Shown piece by piece: positions 34,271-45,278 of a DNA stretch of 64,000 bases (position 1 is its first letter; the number at the start of each line of letters is the position of its first letter). The position numbers were made by a program, and so were the translations under genes. The notes beneath the pieces were generated by a model. That model saw nothing but the letters and a program-made list of their open reading frames with translations, was not told the DNA's origin and made no database searches. Source of the DNA: Amphibalanus amphitrite (taxonomy: Eukaryota; Arthropoda; Thecostraca; Balanomorpha; Balanidae); the NCBI RefSeq assembly GCF_019059575.1, contig NW_024881973.1, positions 372,001 through 436,000 of the forward strand, written 5' to 3'.

Positions 34271-34601
34271 TCACTTCAATTTAGAGTGGTTCATAGATTC
34301 ATTCCGACGTCAAAATTTATATAGCTAAGCTATACACTCGTCAAGTTACCGAAAACCCACTCTGCCCCATTTGTAAAATACAAGAAACACTTCAACATTT
34401 CCTGTTTTATTGCCAAGACGTACACCCAATATTGTCAGTAGTGTTTCGAACCTCAAACAAATATTAGGCCTTAGTGACGATTTCGTGACGTGCAACACTG
34501 TGATATTTGGATACCCAAAAGGAACACCAGTGACCAATCTACTGGTTTTGCTTGTGAAACAACATATTATATCGCGCAAACTTAGAGAGCCACGAAAGAG
34601 G
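34271..34601 (+). pseudogene. Tx1/L1-like LINE C-terminal zinc-motif region
   Basis: The translation over shifting frames shows FRVVHRFIP, a CPICK...HFLFYC zinc motif (C-x2-C...H...C) and the terminal segment TNLLVLLVKQHIISRKL. This is the part that follows the domain seen at 6197-6544 in this LINE class. At least one frameshift and a stop are present. It is cut at its right by the A copy of composite 2. Confidence 0.7.
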
Positions 34602-34932
34602 TTAACCCTCGCCCTGGCAGGGCATTTTTCATAACACGGCCTGGCAGGGGGGGGTCGATGTGGCCCCCCCTCGCGATTGGCTCCTATGGCATCTAGAAAC
34701 ACCAAATTTAGTAGGTAGGTGGGCCTTCTAGAGTTCTCGCCCCTGTGCAAATTTGGTTGCTCTAGGTCAATATTTAGGGGGGTTTTGGGGGGTATAAATG
34801 TAAAAATTTCGCTAAAAAGAGGTCAAAAGTTTTTCGCTGAAAAGTTTTGATCTAATTAAGATAGAGCAAAAACAAAAGCACCAGTGAACTCAGCACGTCA
34901 AAGCGCGTCGAATGATATACTTTTTAGCTTGC

Positions 34933-35974
34933 TTAACCCTCGCCGGACCTATTGGTTTTCTACATACGCGCCGGCCGAGGGGGGGGGGGCGGGTACGACC
35001 CCCCCCCCTCGCCGTTTCGCCCCTGGTGGAGCTAGCGCGTCGCAGAAAAAACGAGCGTGTGCGCCGTTACGAGACGCAGAGATTGGTACCCGATTTTAAG
35101 GTCCTAGGTCAACCGGCGACCTCTGAGGTCAGGTCAAGTGCCCAAGGTACGGTTCAGTTTTTGGTGAATAACTTCGCAAAAAACGGCCGCAGAGCGCCGA
35201 TTTTGGCAGCATCGTGTTCGTCTCGCTCAGGCGCGTCGAATGATATACTTTTTGTCCGGGTCAGGTCAACTTGGGGTGTTGACCTCAGGTCAAGGTCAGG
35301 TCAGCACCCCCAGGTCACGAAGTTGGTCGAAAGAGGTCATGTCGCATATCATTCGATTCGGCAGGTCTTCCTGAGTCCATTGGTGGCTTTCCCGACTCGC
35401 TAGCTCAATTTGATCAAGAGTTATTGACGAAAAACTAATATGACCTTGATGACGTCATAAATGACGTCACGCAAGGTCAACATTGCAAAAGTGACGCATC
35501 TAACCTTGCAAGGAGTGCATCAAATCACGATTCTGTGTGCTTGAGATAGTTGGAGATCGTTCCCGGCGCCAGAATAGCAGTTTGGATTTTTCCCCATAGA
35601 CTTATAATGGTGAGGTCACGAAAATGACCTGACCTCATATGACCTTTAGGAAAAATCCGAGATATACAAGTTGTGGGACTCATAATGGATACTAGATCCT
35701 GCAAGTTTCATTTCCCTGTGACATCTCCTCTGGCAGTGAGGGCGTTGCGAAGTTGCGACATCTGAAGACCGTGCAGAGGTTCACTTATGACGTCATAGGT
35801 CAGTGACCTGACCTGACCCAAAAATGCGGTTGGTGTCAAAAGATCCGGCTTGGATCAAAGGTCAGGTATGCCAAGTTTCAGCTCTCTATCGCCAGCGTGT
35901 TCGGAGCTATCGTGAAAAAAACCTATGGGGGGGCGGCACCCGCCCCCCCCCCCCCCTCGGCCGGCGAGGGTTAA
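34933..35974 (+). mobile_element. TTAA element family B, copy 2
   Basis: Same site and sequence as 29236-30273; hairpin G/C runs differ in length by a few bases. Confidence 0.92.
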
Positions 35975-36103
35975 GTGTACTTACAGTTTTTCTTAAATTT
36001 TAAGTAAACTTAAACTAATAAATTAAGTTAAAGTTAACCAAATTGCATCATATCGCATATCATTCGATTTGGCTAATCAGCAGGAACACAATGATACCAT
36101 GTT

Positions 36104-37099
36104 TTAACCCTATTCCTGGCGGGGGGGGGGGGGCCTCAGGAGCCCCCCCTGAGGTTTTTTGGTTATATCTCCCAAACGCGTTGAGCTAGGAAGCTCAAAT
36201 TTTCTGACTTTTCCTAAAAGGCTTCTACGCAACAGGTCTGAAAATTTTGAGTTGATCTGACCTCAGGTCAGGTCACCAGAGGCGGTTTGGTGACCCTACC
36301 TCAGAAAAGTTTGCAATCACGCCAGAGCTAGAGTTTTTGACCGATCAATTTCTTCTCTTCAGGGTTTAGTTAGGGTACCAGTATGTGCAATTTGTATATC
36401 TCGGAATTTTGATATCGGTGACCTAAGGTCAGGTCAATTTCGCGACCTCCCCATTATAAGTCAATGGGGGAAAAATCAACTCCCTGTTTTTACCACTAAA
36501 ACGGGTCGGAATGGCCCCATATACCATACATGACTTCATATACGATCAACCTTCACTACCTTGAGGTCTGTTTTGCTGTTGGGCAGCTGTGAGGTCATGT
36601 GACGTCATCAAAGGTCACCAAAGGTTTTTGGCCAATAACTCCGTACAGGAACAAGATACAGACGCCTGGATGGTCTCATTGTGTTCAGCTCATCAAGACG
36701 CATCGAATGATATACATGATGACCTCGAGGTCACGTGACCTGAGGTCAACCTTTGACCTTGACCTTTCGAGGTCAACATATATATCATTCGATGCGGATT
36801 GACGAGAGGATCACGATGATGCCCTTAGTTTGTTCCTATCTTGACTAATTCGAAAGTTATTCGAGAAAAACTCTCTCCATATCTAGTGCCGCCATTTTGA
36901 CTTTTTCGACCCCTGTGACGTCATCTATGACCTGACCTGAAAATGACCTTAGTAAAAATTGTAGATCTTGGCCGTGCGTATCCGATGCCGTTTACCGCTT
37001 GTCGCTATCTTGCTTCGTTCTCGAGATCTCAGGGGGGGGCCGAATCGGCCCCCCCCGCCAGTTTCTTGTCCCGGCGGAGCCCGCCAGGAATAGGGTTAA
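36104..37099 (+). mobile_element. TTAA element family E (D core with different ends)
   Basis: TTAA at 36104-36107 and 37096-37099. Left end CCCTATTCCTGGCGG with a GCCTCAGGAGCC hairpin; right hairpin GGCCGAATCGGCC, then CGCCAG twice. From about 36395 to 37030 it is nearly identical to family D, while the termini and the first 290 bp differ. This suggests end exchange. It is absent from the first composite. Confidence 0.9.
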
Positions 37100-37669
37100 G
37101 CTCTAGCGTCATTATGTGCCAAGTTATTGGCAAAAACGTCATTTGACCTCAGTTGACCTCATTTGACCTGACCCATCGATAAGTACACCAAACAAAGAAG
37201 CACCAAGTGACCTGCTGTTAAGTGCTGTGGTTTTAAAGCACAAAAGTGATAGAACGAAGCGGATATCTCCAGTATTTTCCGAATTTAGTATTTTCCCATA
37301 GGCTTAACACTACGACGTAATGACCTCTAACTGACCTCAGGTCAGTGACCTCAAAAAACCCGAAATATATGTTATACAACTCGGTGAACTTAGCACATCC
37401 TGAAAGTTTGAAGGAAATCAGTGCAAAACTGTGAGTTGGATAGGTGCAAAAAGAAAATTGAAATTTGACCATGACCTTGTACCGGTTTTTCTGAACTGGT
37501 GACCTGACCCAAGGTCACCGGAACCTGAAATTCTTAGGTCATATGTAAAAAGGTTGCCCCATAGGCTGTGCCAAATTTGGCGGCGCTGCGCGCCGCCGTT
37601 TTTACGCTATCTTCGAAAAACCTTAGGGGGGGTCGCATCGACCCCCCCCCCTGCCAGGGCGAGGGTTAA

Positions 37670-37830
37670 GCGTAGAGGGGGTGAAGTATGAGATATTACA
37701 GTACTTCAAGAAAGAGGAGTACATCACAAAATACTATACAACGCTGACAGCCGAAAACTTTAGAAAGAAATGGGAAGGAGTGCTTGATGAGGACGGAAAC
37801 CCGGCTGTAAACGCAATTTTTCACCAGCAG
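37670..37830 (+). CDS. Exon fragment in composite 2, identical to 30976-31136
   Basis: Same open frame and GTATAG donor as in composite 1; by eye no difference in the exon. Only one of the two can be at the original locus. The downstream kinase-like exon at 42622 is on the same strand, but the phases do not allow direct joining. Confidence 0.55.
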
Positions 37831-38358
37831 GTATAGTATACTCTTGAGTATCGTACACAAAGACAGGATTTAGCCATGTTGGTGGGTTGTGTGTACTGAC
37901 GGCAGTTAGATCCCTGGGAGAATGTCCCCGCCCCTAACCCATCCGGGATAACCCGTCAACCGGCCCTAGCGGTGTTGCGGGGCCGGTTGGCCGGCCGGGC
38001 CTGAGGCGCGCCGCTCAAACGAGCTGGCGCGTCGCAGGCCCGGCCGGTGACAGGGGCGCCGCCACGTTGCACATGGGACGCGGGGCGGCGCGGGCGGGGG
38101 CGGCGGCCCGTCCAGAGCTCCGGGGAGGTATCCCACAGCTCTCCCCGGACGGGGAGGTAACCAATAGATCTCCCCGGGGCCGGGACGGTCATAGCCAATG
38201 GCGCCGTCCCGGCCTGGCCGGGCGGGCCGCACATAACACCGCGGACACTGCAATATCATGATTGACGTGTCCTGCTTGCTTTGTGTTGTCGTCTCTTTGT
38301 GTCATCCGTTTATGATGTAATTACGGAGCGAGCGAAGCGAGCGGAGTCTCATACTGAA
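37831..38358. other. Cargo of composite 2: intron and GC-rich insert
   Basis: Same content and length as 31137-31664, including the GC-rich block bounded by GCGGTGTT and AACACCGC (37969-38242). Confidence 0.6.
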
Positions 38359-39762
38359 TTAACCCGCGCCCAGATGGGGTCTGCCGAGCAACGCGGTCTG
38401 ATGGGGGGCCATTTTGGCCCCCCCCCCCTCAGATCTCGAGAACCACGCAACATAGCGACAAGCGGTAAACGGTGTTGGATAGCCCCAATGGGGAACTACC
38501 TTGTGACCCAATTTCATTGACCTCAGTCAAACCAATGACGTCACAGGTCAGGTCAAAGGTCGAATTTTCACCGTTTACAGGCATATCAAGAAATGCGTTG
38601 TAAAATCGAGTAAAATGCATTTCATTGAAAATCATCGATGGGGAAATGTTCTTCAAACACATATTTTGCTATTTGAGGTCACTGATACCAGGTCAGGTCA
38701 CAGAGGTCAGGTCACTGGGGGGGGGGGGGGTCACAATATGAAAGTGTCGTTTCGTATAATAAATGTTTTATGGTCCATTTTACATGACATATGCGATTAT
38801 GTGGGTCAGACAGACTTAAGGGCCATCTTAGATCACGTTTTGGTCAAGGTCAGGTCAAGGTCAGGTCAAGGTCAGGTCAAGGTCAGGTCAAATTAGGAAA
38901 AATTTAAAGTTGATATTTTTGCATAAAATGGGTATCGATTCGATGCAGCTCGTCACGGGGAGTTCAATGGTGGTCTCCGTTTTGCGCTACGAGATCTAGA
39001 ATTGCTAAAAATTGAGTTCAAAAATTTGACGTCATCAATTTGTAACAGTTTTTTCACTATAACTTGGCCAAAAAAAGAGGTATCGATCTGAAATTTGGTA
39101 TGTATATCGAAGAGCGCAGGGACTATCGCATATTTTTCGTTTTTTAAAAATTTGAAAAAAATGGATTTTTTTTAGTTTTTCTAAAAAAAGTCATTTTTTA
39201 TTTTTGGGGTCCAAAGTCCCAAAATTTCGAAAATCCGAGATAGCAGTTTTGTAGCGCCGTCTTTTCTCTACACAACCACATAAAGAACTTTAAAATTGCT
39301 TGTTAACTGTAGAATTGGTGAGCGTTTCAAGATGTCATGTTTTTTGTTCATTTTTACTCGAACATGACCTCAGTTTGACCTCAATAACTCCTGAACTGAG
39401 GTGACCTGTTACTTGAAATTTTGTGTGAAGGTGTCAAATTGATGCCTGGTAAGGTACCCAAAATTTGGCAGCGCTGCGCGCCGCCGTTTTCTCGCTATTT
39501 AACCCTATTAGTGGCAGGCTCCTGGCTACCCCATATTAGTGGCAGGGGGGGGGGGCTGTTTACGACCCCCCCCCCCTTGATATCTCGAGATCTAACCGGC
39601 CGATTTTCAAAATTCAAACGGCATTCGATTTGGCTCAACGTAATCTACATTTCTAAAGAAAAATAAAATTAAAAATGTCAAAAGGGGGGTAGAGGGGGCA
39701 AAAAAGGGCAAATTGCAGATACATTTTAGACTGTTTATCACGGCCAGGTTTCTGAACCAATC

Positions 39763-40943
39763 TTAACCCGCGCCCTGATGGGGGGGGGCCATTTTGGCCC
39801 CCCCTGTGGTTTTTCTTAAATAGCGAGAAAACGGCGGCGCGCAGCGGCGCCAAATTTTGGGTACCTTACCGGGCATCAATTTGACACCTTCACACAAAAT
39901 TTCAAGTCACAGGTCACCTCAGGTCAGGAGTTATTGAGGTCAAACTGAGGTCATGTTCGAGCAAAAATGAGCAAAAAACATGACATCTTGAAACGCTCAC
40001 CAATTCTACAGTTAACAAGCAATTTTAAAGTTCTTTATGTGGTTGTGTAGAGAAAAGACGGCGCTACAAAACTGCTATCTCGGATTTTCGAAATTTTGGG
40101 ATTTTGACCCCCAAAAATCAAAAAAATTGATTTTTTTAGAAAAACTCAAAAAATTTCCAAAAAATTTTCGAATTTCGAAAAAACCGGAATATATGTGATA
40201 GTCCCTGCGCTCTTCGATATACATACCAAATTTTAGATCGATACCTCTTTTTTTGGCCAAGTTATAGGGAAAAAACTGTTAAAAATTGATGACGTCAAAT
40301 TTTTTAACTCAATTTTTAGCAGTTCTAGACCTCGTAGCGCAAAACGGAGACCACCATTGAACTCCCCGTGACGAGCTGCATCGAATCGATACCCATTTTA
40401 TGCAAAAATATCAACTTTGAAATTTGACCTAATTTGACCTGACCTTGACCTGACCTTGACCTGACCTTGACCAAAACGTGACCTAAGCTGGCCCTAAAGT
40501 CTGTCTGACCCACATAATCGCATTTGTCATGTAAAATGGACCATAAAACATGTATCACACGACACTTTCATATTGTGACCCCCCCAGTGACCTGACCTCT
40601 GCGACCTGACCTGGTATCAGTGACCTCAAATAGCAAAATATGTGTTTGAAGAACATTTCTCCATCGATGATTTTCAATGAAATGCATTTTACTCGATTTT
40701 ACAACGCATTTCTTGAAATGCCTGTAAATGGTGAAAATTCGACCTTTGACCTGACCTGTGACGTCATCGGTTTGACCGAGGTCAATGAAATTGGGTCACA
40801 AGGTAGTTCCCCGCTGGGGCTATCCAACACCGTTTACCGCTTGTCGCTATGTTGCGTGGTTCTCGAGATCTGAGGGGGGGGCCAAAATGGCCCCCCCCCA
40901 TCAGACCGCGTTGCTCGGCAGACCCCATCTGGGCGCGGGTTAA
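39763..40943 (+). mobile_element. TTAA element family I inside J
   Basis: Complete I copy, same orientation as 15496-16679 and opposite to the I that contains J. Hairpin, double tag, AGGTCA array and TGACGTCA block are all present. Confidence 0.92.
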
Positions 40944-41018
40944 CGCAACTTTTGCCGATCGATAGAGAATGAACCAGGAATTCACATGGATCCTAAAAAT
41001 ATGCATTTTCAAAAATCA

Positions 41019-41240
41019 TAGGCGGATACAGATCATTGAGATTGGGGGTACACAAAAAGTATAGTAAATAAGGTTTTTGTTGGTACTGTTTCTAAAAAGG
41101 TTGGTAATGGTCTTGTTATGTTACAATTTTCTTATGAGAGAACGACTAAAATTGTATTGGTCATGCATAGGCGGTGTCAGGGCACCTATGTTGGGAGGTA
41201 AAAAATAACCCCCCTTTTTGGACGCCTGGATCCGCCTATT
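41019..41240. mobile_element. Short MITE with ATAGGCGGAT ends
   Basis: ATAGGCGGATACAG at the left and GGATCCGCCTATTAT at the right form imperfect inverted ends about 220 bp apart; a related AGGGGCGGATCTAGG is at 50167. Superfamily not determined. Confidence 0.45.
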
Positions 41241-41625
41241 ATAGCAAAAACATGTCAAAAGAGGATGCACAATAACATTGTATATGTTATCACATGATAA
41301 CTTTCATTCACTGTTCGTAAAACTGGTGCAGCATCGTGATCTTCGCCCAAATGACTCGCTTCACGAATAGGACCCCCCAATTCCCAGTGCTCTGGAGCCG
41401 CCCCTGGTAAAGTTATGAACTTGAAATTTTCAGGGAATGTGCCCAATTTAGTTTTAGGAAAAGTCAGAAAATTTCAGCATCGTAGCTTCAGCGGTTTCGG
41501 AGATATTCCCGAAAAACCTGAGGGGTGGATAAAAACAACCCCCCCCCTGCCACTAATAGGGTTAAGAAAAACCACAGGGGGGGCCAAAATGCCCCCCCCC
41601 CCCCCCCATCAGGGCGCGGGTTTAA

Positions 41626-42279
41626 GGGAAAATCCTGAGTATGAGCGGCCGGCCGGCCGGCCGGCCTTGGGGACGCTCTTCAAAAGCTAATATCTTAGGA
41701 ACGGGACATCCGATTGACAATCGGTCTTCTTTACTGAATGTCACTTGGACGTAAAAGTTCTGTGGTGTGATGGCCACCATGCGTTCTTCCCAACCACCGC
41801 ACGTGGCGCGTGGTAAAGTTGGACATTTTTTAAGAACCCCCAAAATTGCAACCTCAATAACGGCACAACGGTTGGGCCGATTGAATTGAAACTCGGTACA
41901 CAGTTAGGTCTCCATCAGATAATTCATCTGCATGTGTTAAGGTTGGGGTGCTACAGCACGTGCGCACGTGCAGGGGGCGCTCCCAGATCTCGAGAACGGC
42001 TGGGCCGATTGCGCTCAAATTTGGTACACGGTTGGGGACCAGTTAGTAGGGTGCCGTGCAAAAGTCAGTTTGGACCCCGCTTGCACGTGCGCACGTGCAG
42101 TGTGCCGCTTCCAGATCTCGAGAACGGCTAGGCCGATTGCGCTGAAATTTGGCACATCGCTAAAGACCGGCTAGTAGGGTGCAGTGCACAAGTTAGTTGG
42201 AGGTGCCCCTCGCAATTTCGCACGTGCAAGGCCCATCCTCTCGCTCGCTCCGTTGGTCGCCCAAAAGGCGTTTTACTGG
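41626..42279 (+). mobile_element. Repeat family Q, copy 2
   Basis: GTATGAGCGGCC border, GGCC run, two tandem units each with GCACGTGCGCACGTGCAG (41955, 42082), and the CGCCCAAAAGGCG hairpin followed by TTTTACTGG (42258-42279). Confidence 0.55.
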
Positions 42280-42294
42280 TAAATATGATTTTTG

Positions 42295-42434
42295 AAGGAA
42301 AAAAGATCCGGCTTAAATCAAAGGTCAGCCGTATTTAAAGTTTCAGCTCTCTATCTCCAGCGCGTTCGGAGCTATCGCGAAAAAAATATGGGGGCGGCAC
42401 CCGCCTCCCCTCCCCCTCGGCCGGGGAGTGTTAA
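42295..42434 (+). mobile_element. Family B right-end fragment
   Basis: Matches 30145-30273 of B: GATCCGGCTT-AATCAAAGGTCAG, GGGCGGCACCCGCC hairpin, CTCGGCCGGGGAGTG before TTAA at 42431. The rest of B is missing, displaced by Q. Confidence 0.7.
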
Positions 42435-42621
42435 ACAGCAAGTCTGCGACCGCCCCTTTCTGTCTTACAGGTAGCATTTCTCGTCGTCGGTCCCATATTG
42501 GATAGTAAGAAAATGCTTGTATTATTCCGTGTTAGTTAGAAGGTGTAACAATCGGCGAGCCATCGAGGTTGTTCCCCACTACGGGACGGGTGATATTCTT
42601 TAAAAAAAAACTCCTTTTCAG

Positions 42622-42763
42622 CCTGGATGGCGTACCGAAGGGCTCCGTGAGGAGCCTGATCAAAGAAATGATTGAGGAAGCACCAGGTGACAGACCATCA
42701 AGCAAGTACGTGGCCGAGCATCCGACCTTCTGGGAGCGAGAGAAAACGTCACTGTTTTACCAG
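42622..42763 (+). CDS. Exon of IRE1/RNase L-like protein (kinase C-lobe end)
   Basis: An acceptor CTCCTTTTCAG precedes 142 open bases and a GTTAGA donor. The 47 codons read as the end of a protein-kinase C-lobe: a LIKEMIEEAPGDRPSS segment (conserved Arg of subdomain XI) and HPTFWEREK, the HPFFW-type motif that in IRE1 and RNase L joins the kinase domain to the KEN ribonuclease domain. It begins with the last base of a split codon and ends in phase 0. KEN-domain exons are not seen here. In vertebrates such proteins cleave RNA in the unfolded-protein or antiviral response; the role here is inferred. Confidence 0.6.
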
Positions 42764-43225
42764 GTTAGATTTTATCGAGTTTCTTTTTTAGCAAAAGCTC
42801 CGAGGGCCGTCAGGCCCGAGGTGCTTTCGCTAAAAATGCGAGGTGAAATTTATTGAATTCCCGACCTCAGGGCTGGAAGGTGTTTTTCAGGGGTTTACGG
42901 TTGTATGCTGCCATATAGGGAGGGCCCAGGAGACAAATGACGTGATGGGGTGTCAAGGTTTTGTCGATTTTAAAAACATTGCTGTGCAGCAAAAAATCGT
43001 TTTTAGGCTCCAAGAGGGCCCAAAGGCAAGGGCTCCGCCACCGCGGAGGGGGGGGGGGACGGGTGGGACATGTCCCCCCAAGGAAAATGTTGGGTGGGAC
43101 ATGCTAACTTTTGTCCCCCCAATAATTGGCTCTCCTGCTGGTAGATAAATCGACTCTTGTTCCTGACATCGAAAACAGAACATATAGGTGCAAAGATTCT
43201 CCGAAGAAAAAGCGTGATGATAATA
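42764..43225. other. Intron-like sequence, no feature
   Basis: Downstream of the kinase-like exon. A G-run near 43050 and GGTGGGACATG repeats near 43060-43110 are unexplained. Confidence 0.35.
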
Positions 43226-43575
43226 CCAGTATAGCGCCTTTTGGGGCGACTAACGGAGCGAGCGACAGGGTGGGCCTTGCTGGCGAAATTGCGAGGGGTA
43301 CCTCCAACTGACTTGTGCACGGCACCCTACTAACCGGTCTCTAGCGATGTGCCAAATTTCAGCACAATCGGCCCAGCCGTTCTCGAGATCTGGAAGCGGC
43401 ACCCTGCACGTGCGCACGTGCAGGGTGGGTCCCAACTGGCTTGTGCACGGCACCCTACTAACCGGTCCCTAACTGTGTACCAAATTTGAGCGCAATCGGT
43501 CGAGCCGTTCTCGAGATCTGGAAACCACCCCTGCACGTGCGCACGTGCAGCAGCGCCCCAATTCTGGCACATGAA
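43226..43575 (-). mobile_element. Repeat family Q, copy 3 (inverted)
   Basis: In reverse: hairpin GCGCCCCAAAAGGCGC with CTGG next to it (43226-43248) and two tandem units with CTGCACGTGCGCACGTGCAG at 43404 and 43531. Confidence 0.55.
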
Positions 43576-43589
43576 TATGCAGTGCCTAG

Positions 43590-43890
43590 TGGGATCCGCA
43601 TTCCGCGCCAACTTCACACCGACGGGGGGCGGATACCTGCTCCCCGTGATATCTCGAGAACGAAACAAAATAGAAACAAATGGTAAATGGCATGGGATAC
43701 AGACGGACAAAGTATACAATCTTTACTGAGGTCATTTTCAGGTCAGGTAAAAAATGACGTCACAGGGATAAACAAGTCAAAATAGCGGCGCTTAAAATAG
43801 ACAATTGTACAAAAGGTAGGTATATCTCGAAACTTCGATACCGGTGACCTAAGGTCTGGTCAATTTTGCCACCTCCCCATTACCTATAAG
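43590..43890 (-). mobile_element. Family D relic
   Basis: The double-tag right end of D in reverse (GCGCCAACTTCACACCGACGG), then TGACGTCA and the ACCTAAGGTC / CCCCATTA core. It is cut at 43890 by the LINE tail. Confidence 0.65.
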
Positions 43891-44154
43891 TTTACAACAA
43901 CAACAACAACAACAACAACCATTTATTTAGAGACAAAGTTGTCGACAGTGGTGTTATGGGGAGATGGCACAAAGGCCCACAGCCTATCACTAGGCACCAT
44001 CCCCCACCCGGTTTGGTCATGTTAGCTTAGTCCTGGCCATTATATCGAGCAGCGACTGAAAGTAATACCGAGCTCCAACCAAGAAAAGTCAAACAAGTAA
44101 ACAAGAAATGAAATGAATACATTAGAACCGTTCAGTACCTACATTTATGGATTA

Positions 44155-44503
44155 TTAGAACCGTTTCGTGTCCAATAGGTATTTTTGGAAAAGGAACGCT
44201 ACCCTCCGGGAGCAGTTCAATGTGTTAGTGTTAGTGCCGTATATGAGTGTATCGTGTTGTTCAGTAGATGTAAGGTGATTGAAGTTCCTACCAAGTACAT
44301 TTAATATGCTTTGGAAAAGGTTTTGTCTGACTGTCGTGTATAGTAGGCAGTGTATTGTGAAGTGCATAGTAGTTTCTGTTCTGTGACTGCACCGGCAGGG
44401 TCGGTGAGGAAGTTTTTGTATTTTAAATAAGTGTGCGTTTAGCCCCGAGTTCCCTAATCTGAGTTGTGTGTGTAATGTGTTCCCACGTTTACTGCCCATT
44501 GTA
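44155..44503 (-). pseudogene. LINE ORF C-terminus (zinc-motif part)
   Basis: Reading leftward: LRLGNSGLNAHLFKIQ, then CRCSH...TMHFTIHC, the C-x-C...H...C motif typical of L2-group LINE C-termini, to a stop at 44155. The preceding segment of the same frame lies beyond K at 45102-45278. Confidence 0.75.
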
Positions 44504-45101
44504 TTAACCCGGCGGCCGCTGGGCCTCCGCGCCACCCGCCGGCCGCTGGGGGGGCGGCATAAAGTTGCCCCCCTTTACTTCTGCGACGATATCGTCGCAA
44601 CGCGAAGAGATAGAGAAGCGAAACTTTGCACACATCTTCCTGAATACCTAGCCGAGGTTGTGTCCAAATTTGGTGTCGATCCCATTTGAAATGACGTCAC
44701 AGTGACGTCATAAGTGAAATTATAGATTTGCGACTCTCATATTCCTCACGATACATCACATATATGGGACCGAATATAAAGGGCCGATTATTGGTCAGAA
44801 ACTAGATGGAAGTGTAGTAAGATGTTTTAGGATGACAGCAGGTGCTGTCTAGTTCATTTGCAGTCGAGTTTCATGCTTAGCGTCATCAGAAACGGTCCAT
44901 ATCGGAAAACGACAAAACTTTATGACGTCACTGTGACGTCATCTTAGGTGCTACAACCACCAAACTTTCCTCAAACATTGCCTAGGTATTCATTAGAAGC
45001 TATGCCAAGTTTCACGTTCGTAGCTCATCAGGTTTCAGAGATATTTCACAAAACGTAAAGGGGGGGCAACTTTATGCCCCCCCCAGCGGCTCGTGGGTTA
45101 A
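44504..45101. mobile_element. TTAA element family K
   Basis: TTAA at 44504-44507 and 45098-45101. Left tag GGCCGCTGGG twice about 17 bp apart with hairpin GGCATAAAGTTGCC; right hairpin GGCAACTTTATGCC and the tag once. Only 598 bp. It splits a LINE frame. Confidence 0.88.
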
Positions 45102-45278
45102 ATTGTGGTGGCCTCTTTGCCCCAAGTGCTTCCGCGAGCTCTCTCTTGAATGTGTGTTGGGTTTCCTGAGACCTTATGTGTGCTGGTAGCTTGTTCCATT
45201 TCCTAGCGGTGTTGGGTAAGAATGACTTTTGAAACTGTGTGGTTTTGTTTTGAGGTAAGGTAAGTGAGGTCGAGTTTC
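45102..45278 (-). pseudogene. LINE ORF C-terminus, upstream part
   Basis: Minus-strand frame with TLPQNKTTQFQKSFLP, ARKWNKLP and TFKRELAEAL, the usual segment just before the LRLG zinc region in these LINEs. The frame meets the other part across K at the TTAA. Confidence 0.72.

Larger units (their letters stand above)
34602..37669 (+). mobile_element. TTAA element family A, copy with B and E inside (left part of composite 2)
   Basis: Same A copy as 28902-30975 with B at the same TTAA, but with an additional element E (36104-37099) at another internal TTAA. After 34900 the match to copy 1 is nearly perfect; the first 150 bp have several differences. Confidence 0.92.
39499..41565. mobile_element. 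TTAA element family J, split by I
   Basis: Perfect inverted ends CCCTATTAGTGGCAGG and CCTGCCACTAATAGGG with TTAA on both sides. The left end repeats the tag ATTAGTGGCAGG after about 16 bp. A complete I copy sits inside at 39763-40943. A small MITE-like segment (41019-41240) is in the right half. Non-coding. Confidence 0.92.
38359..41625 (-). mobile_element. TTAA element family I, split by J (right part of composite 2)
   Basis: Corresponds to 31665-32859. TTAA at 38359-38362 and 41622-41625. J has entered the TTAA at 39499; sequence right of J (41566 on) completes the I end. It differs from copy 1 at scattered places, e.g. near 39125-39200. Confidence 0.9.
43893..45278 (-). mobile_element. 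LINE with (TTG)n tail, 5'-truncated, split by K
   Basis: On the minus strand the element ends in about eight TTG units (43893-43920). The 3' UTR and the C-terminal coding part follow upstream, split by K, and the copy is cut by the L element at 45279. The tail lies directly in D relic sequence. Confidence 0.75.

Noticed and set aside
30976-42763. Direct splicing of the exon at 37670-37830 to the kinase-like exon at 42622-42763
   Set aside because: The first ends in phase 0 and the second begins with the last base of a codon, so at least one exon must intervene or they are different genes.
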